From Hyphomicrobiales bacterium (lineage in GTDB: Bacteria; Pseudomonadota; Alphaproteobacteria; Rhizobiales; Xanthobacteraceae): 7,486 nucleotides of DNA. This document shows, one piece after another, positions 5,472 through 7,486 of this stretch. How positions within the stretch are numbered: the first letter of the stretch is position 1; every line of letters begins with the position of its first letter. The notes under the pieces are model-generated. The model saw only the letters and a list, made by a program, of their open reading frames with translations. It searched no databases and had not been told where the DNA came from. The DNA lies in the NCBI GenBank assembly GCA_016201085.1, contig JACQDO010000218.1, positions 1 through 7,486 on the forward strand. The letters run 5' to 3'. Made by a program: the position numbers and the translations under genes.

Positions 5472-6440
5472 ATGCGCACCTACCTCGATTTCGAAAAACC
5501 GGTGGCCGAGCTGGAGGCCAAGGTCGAGGAACTGCGCGCCATGGCCGAGAGCGGCGACGCCGTCTCGGTCGGCGATGAGATCAACAAACTCGAGGGCAAG
5601 GCAGCGCTGGCGCTCAAGGAGCTCTATGCCGAGCTCACCCCCTGGCAGAAGGCGCAGGTGGCGCGCCATCCGCAGCGGCCGCACTGCCTGGACACTATCG
5701 CCGGCCTGATCGACGGCTTCATCCCGCTCGCCGGCGACCGCAAATTCGGCGACGACCCGGCCATCGTCGCCGGCTTCGGCCGCTTCCGCGGCGACAGCGT
5801 CTGCGTCATCGGCCACGAGAAGGGCTCCGACACCGAAAGCCGGCTCAAGCATAATTTCGGCATGGCGCGGCCGGAGGGCTATCGCAAGGCGGTGCGGCTG
5901 ATGGAGATGGCCGACCGCTTCAACATTCCGCTCATCACGCTGGTCGATACCGCCGGCGCCTATCCCGGCATCGGCGCCGAGGAGCGCGGCCAGGCGGAAG
6001 CCATCGCGCGCTCGACCGACGTCTGCCTCGGCTTGAGCGTGCCGAGCGTGACGGTGATCCTGGGCGAAGGCGGCTCCGGCGGCGCCATCGCGCTCGCCAC
6101 TGCCAACCGCGTGTTGATGCTGGAGCACGCCATCTATTCGGTGATCTCGCCGGAAGGCGCCGCCTCGATCCTGTGGCGCGACACCGCCAAGGCGCAGGAA
6201 GCCGCCACCAACATGAAGATCACGGCGCAGGACATGGTGCGCTTCGGCGTCATCGACGCCGTGGTGACCGAGCCGGTCGGCGGTGCGCACCGCGATCCGC
6301 AGGCGGCGATCGCGTCCATCGGCGAGGCGGTGGCCAACGCGCTCGGCGAACTGCGCGGCCTCGACCGCGAAACCGTGCGCAAGCTGCGGCGGGAGAAGTT
6401 CCTGGCGATGGGACGGAATATGGGGAAGCTGGCGGGGTAG
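5472..6440 (+). CDS. accA: Acetyl-CoA carboxylase carboxyltransferase subunit alpha
   Basis: Together with AccD it transfers carboxyl from carboxybiotin on AccB to acetyl-CoA, giving malonyl-CoA for fatty-acid synthesis. From the ATG at 5472 it has 322 residues, normal for the family. The start [15 protein letters not shown] matches alphaproteobacterial AccA, with an N-terminal helical region to about 60. The crotonase-like core shows HPQRPHCLD (66-74), [14 protein letters not shown] (92-105), [10 protein letters not shown] (115-124), [19 protein letters not shown] (159-177) and the oxyanion segment [12 protein letters not shown] (198-209). An ATG at 5457 (MLAGTMRTY) has a slightly better GGGA ribosome site and is an equal rival by spacing; 5400 is too far upstream. 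It lies downstream of xerD with 111 bases between, and a palindromic repeat follows it. Confidence 0.96.
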   Translation: MRTYLDFEKPVAELEAKVEELRAMAESGDAVSVGDEINKLEGKAALALKELYAELTPWQKAQVARHPQRPHCLDTIAGLIDGFIPLAGDRKFGDDPAIVAGFGRFRGDSVCVIGHEKGSDTESRLKHNFGMARPEGYRKAVRLMEMADRFNIPLITLVDTAGAYPGIGAEERGQAEAIARSTDVCLGLSVPSVTVILGEGGSGGAIALATANRVLMLEHAIYSVISPEGAASILWRDTAKAQEAATNMKITAQDMVRFGVIDAVVTEPVGGAHRDPQAAIASIGEAVANALGELRGLDRETVRKLRREKFLAMGRNMGKLAG

Positions 6441-6490
6441 GCGCTACGCCGCGCGTGCCTTGGCGGTCGGAATCTTGGCGATCTCCACGG

Positions 6491-6534
6491 CCTCATGGCT
6501 CGAGACGCGCCTATCGGCGCTCCTCACCATGAGG
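6491..6534. repeat. Second type of palindromic intergenic repeat, downstream of accA
   Basis: Outer arms CCTCATGG (6491-6498) and CCATGAGG (6527-6534) are perfect complements, and an inner stem GCGCC/GGCGC (6507-6511 and 6516-6520) closes a TATC loop. I recall a similar unit (CTCATGG, CTCGAGACGCGCC, GGCGC, TCCTCA) as a frequent repeat in Bradyrhizobium and Rhodopseudomonas. Only one copy is in this window. Lying 50 bases after the accA stop, it could act as a 3' hairpin for accA RNA. Confidence 0.7.
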
Positions 6535-6574
6535 AGATAGAAAGGAGCCCCGCATACCCCCTCCGCCACAATTC

Positions 6575-6620
6575 TTACCCTATCCGTAACCATTTACCTT
6601 TGCTTTACCATAGGCTTACC
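6575..6620. promoter_or_regulatory. Row of TTACC motifs, possible operator of the L,D-transpeptidase gene
   Basis: TTACC occurs at 6575-6579, 6594-6598, 6605-6609 and 6616-6620; a near match, TAACC, is at 6587-6591. The last three are exactly 11 bases apart, about one helical turn. The stretch is AT-rich compared with its surroundings and lies roughly 95-140 bases before the TTG of the following gene. Direct repeats at this spacing are typical of OmpR/PhoB-type response-regulator sites. No regulator can be named. Confidence 0.35.
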
Positions 6621-6641
6621 CGCCTGCCGGGGATGGCTGCT

Positions 6642-6675
6642 TTGCCTTGCCCATGCCACATCTTATGGATAACGA
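6642..6675 (+). promoter_or_regulatory. Weak candidate promoter of the L,D-transpeptidase gene
   Basis: Two overlapping readings are possible: TTGCCT (6642-6647) with TATGGA (6664-6669), spacer 16; or TTGCCC (6647-6652) with TAACGA (6670-6675), spacer 17. Either would give a leader of roughly 30-45 bases and would lie just downstream of the TTACC row. Neither is a strong match. Confidence 0.25.
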
Positions 6676-6714
6676 TATGTCAATGAGGGCCCGCCGCTTC
6701 GGGGAGTACAGCGT

Positions 6715-7486
6715 TTGAGCCGACCCTATTTGCGCGCGCTGCTGGCTGGCGCGGCTGTGGCCGCGGCGATTGCCCTTGCCGGCTGCAATCCCAGCGACGT
6801 GCCGATCACCGGCCGCTCGCAGGCGCCGCTGTCCGAAAAAATGCTCGCCGACATCGAGGCGAAGCAGATGGACAAGACCTCCCCCATCCTCGCCCGCATC
6901 TTCAAGGAAGAGGCCGAGATGGAGGTGTGGAAGCAGAACCGCGACGGCAATTACGCGCTGCTCAAGACCTACCCGATCTGCCGCTGGTCGGGCGATCTCG
7001 GCCCCAAGAAGAAGGAAGGCGACCGCCAGGCGCCGGAGGGCTTCTACACCATCACCCCCGGGCAGATGAATCCGGCGTCCAATTACTACCTCGCCTTCAA
7101 CACCGGCTTCCCCAACAGCTACGATCGCGCCTGGGGCTACACCGGCTCCGAGCTGATGGTGCACGGCGACTGCTCCTCGCGCGGCTGCTACGCCATGACC
7201 GACGAGCAGATTCAGGAAATCTACGCGCTGGCGCGCGAGAGCTTCTTCGGCGGCCAGAAGGCGTTCCAATTGCAGGCCTTCCCGTTCCGCATGACCGCGC
7301 TGAACATGGCCAAGCACCGCAACAATCCCAACTACGCCTTCTGGAAGATGCTGAAGGAAGGCCACGACCATTTCGAAGCCACCCATCAGGAGCCGAAGGT
7401 CGCGGTCTGCGAGAAGCGCTACGTGTTCGACGCCGCCACGCCTGAAAATGCCTCCAAGCCGCTGTCGTTCAATTCAAAAGGCAAAT
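6715..7486 (+). CDS. L,D-transpeptidase family lipoprotein (YafK-like), 3' end beyond window
   Basis: An open frame of 257 codons with no stop before the window edge. The start is TTG at 6715: no ATG or GTG exists in frame after the TAA at 6670-6672, and a GGGGAG Shine-Dalgarno (6701-6706) sits 8 bases before it. The protein begins with a lipoprotein signal peptide ending in the lipobox LAGC (Cys24). The catalytic YkuD-type domain follows (about 68-235): an N-terminal part with WKQNRDGNYALLKTYPICRW, then EGFYTITPGQMNP, and the active-site region LMVHGDCSSRGCYAM with His150 and nucleophile Cys158. The family builds or alters peptidoglycan cross-links or protein links in the periplasm; YafK (DpaA) of E. 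coli releases Lpp from peptidoglycan instead, so either direction is possible. The anchor could be the inner or outer membrane. Family assignment is firm; the exact reaction is not. Confidence 0.92.
   Translation, partial: MSRPYLRALLAGAAVAAAIALAGCNPSDVPITGRSQAPLSEKMLADIEAKQMDKTSPILARIFKEEAEMEVWKQNRDGNYALLKTYPICRWSGDLGPKKKEGDRQAPEGFYTITPGQMNPASNYYLAFNTGFPNSYDRAWGYTGSELMVHGDCSSRGCYAMTDEQIQEIYALARESFFGGQKAFQLQAFPFRMTALNMAKHRNNPNYAFWKMLKEGHDHFEATHQEPKVAVCEKRYVFDAATPENASKPLSFNSKGK

Noticed and set aside
5460..6290. 276-residue minus-strand frame across accA
   Set aside because: Antisense shadow of accA; no ribosome site and low-complexity composition.
6444..6530. 28-residue minus-strand frame starting in the palindromic repeat
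   Set aside because: Too short, starts inside a repeat arm, and has no ribosome site or recognisable feature.

Overview
The window looks like chromosomal core DNA of a high-GC alphaproteobacterium of the order Hyphomicrobiales (Rhizobiales), near Bradyrhizobium, Rhodopseudomonas or Xanthobacteraceae. The evidence is the high GC, the sequence style of BolA, XerD, AccA and the YafK-type lipoprotein, the gene neighbourhood, and two families of short palindromic intergenic repeats that I recall from such genomes. The genus cannot be fixed from the sequence alone.

Left part (1-1001). The 5' end of a gene encoding the zinc-ligand-bearing N-terminus of a J-domain-type protein lies on the minus strand and is interrupted by an in-frame TAG at codon 50. 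It is divergent from a plus-strand pair: a BolA1-like protein and a small secreted four-cysteine protein resembling the Rap1a/Tai family, joined by an ATGA overlap. A short spacer with overlapping candidate promoters separates the two directions.

Middle part (1002-4353). A minus-strand operon runs aroK, aroB, then a CNNM/CorC-HlyC membrane protein. aroK and aroB (shikimate pathway) overlap by ATGA. aroB and the CNNM gene are separated only by a 45-bp palindromic repeat that supplies the aroB stop codon. Divergent from aroK is an unrecorded 50-residue single-pass membrane protein (4201-4353).

Right part (4354-7486). A second copy of the same palindromic repeat supplies the apparent start codon of xerD (tyrosine recombinase for chromosome dimer resolution). 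xerD ends in a perfect 11-bp inverted repeat across its stop codon. accA (acetyl-CoA carboxylase alpha subunit) follows, then a second type of palindromic repeat. The last gene is an L,D-transpeptidase-family lipoprotein that starts at TTG and runs off the window; a row of TTACC motifs lies upstream of it.

No tRNA, rRNA, CRISPR array, insertion sequence or new defence-type system is visible. The genes serve housekeeping functions (aromatic amino acid precursors, fatty-acid precursors, chromosome segregation, envelope). The interesting signals are small-scale: the interrupted J-domain-type gene, repeats that donate start and stop codons, the xerD hairpin, the helically phased TTACC row, and the orphan small proteins.
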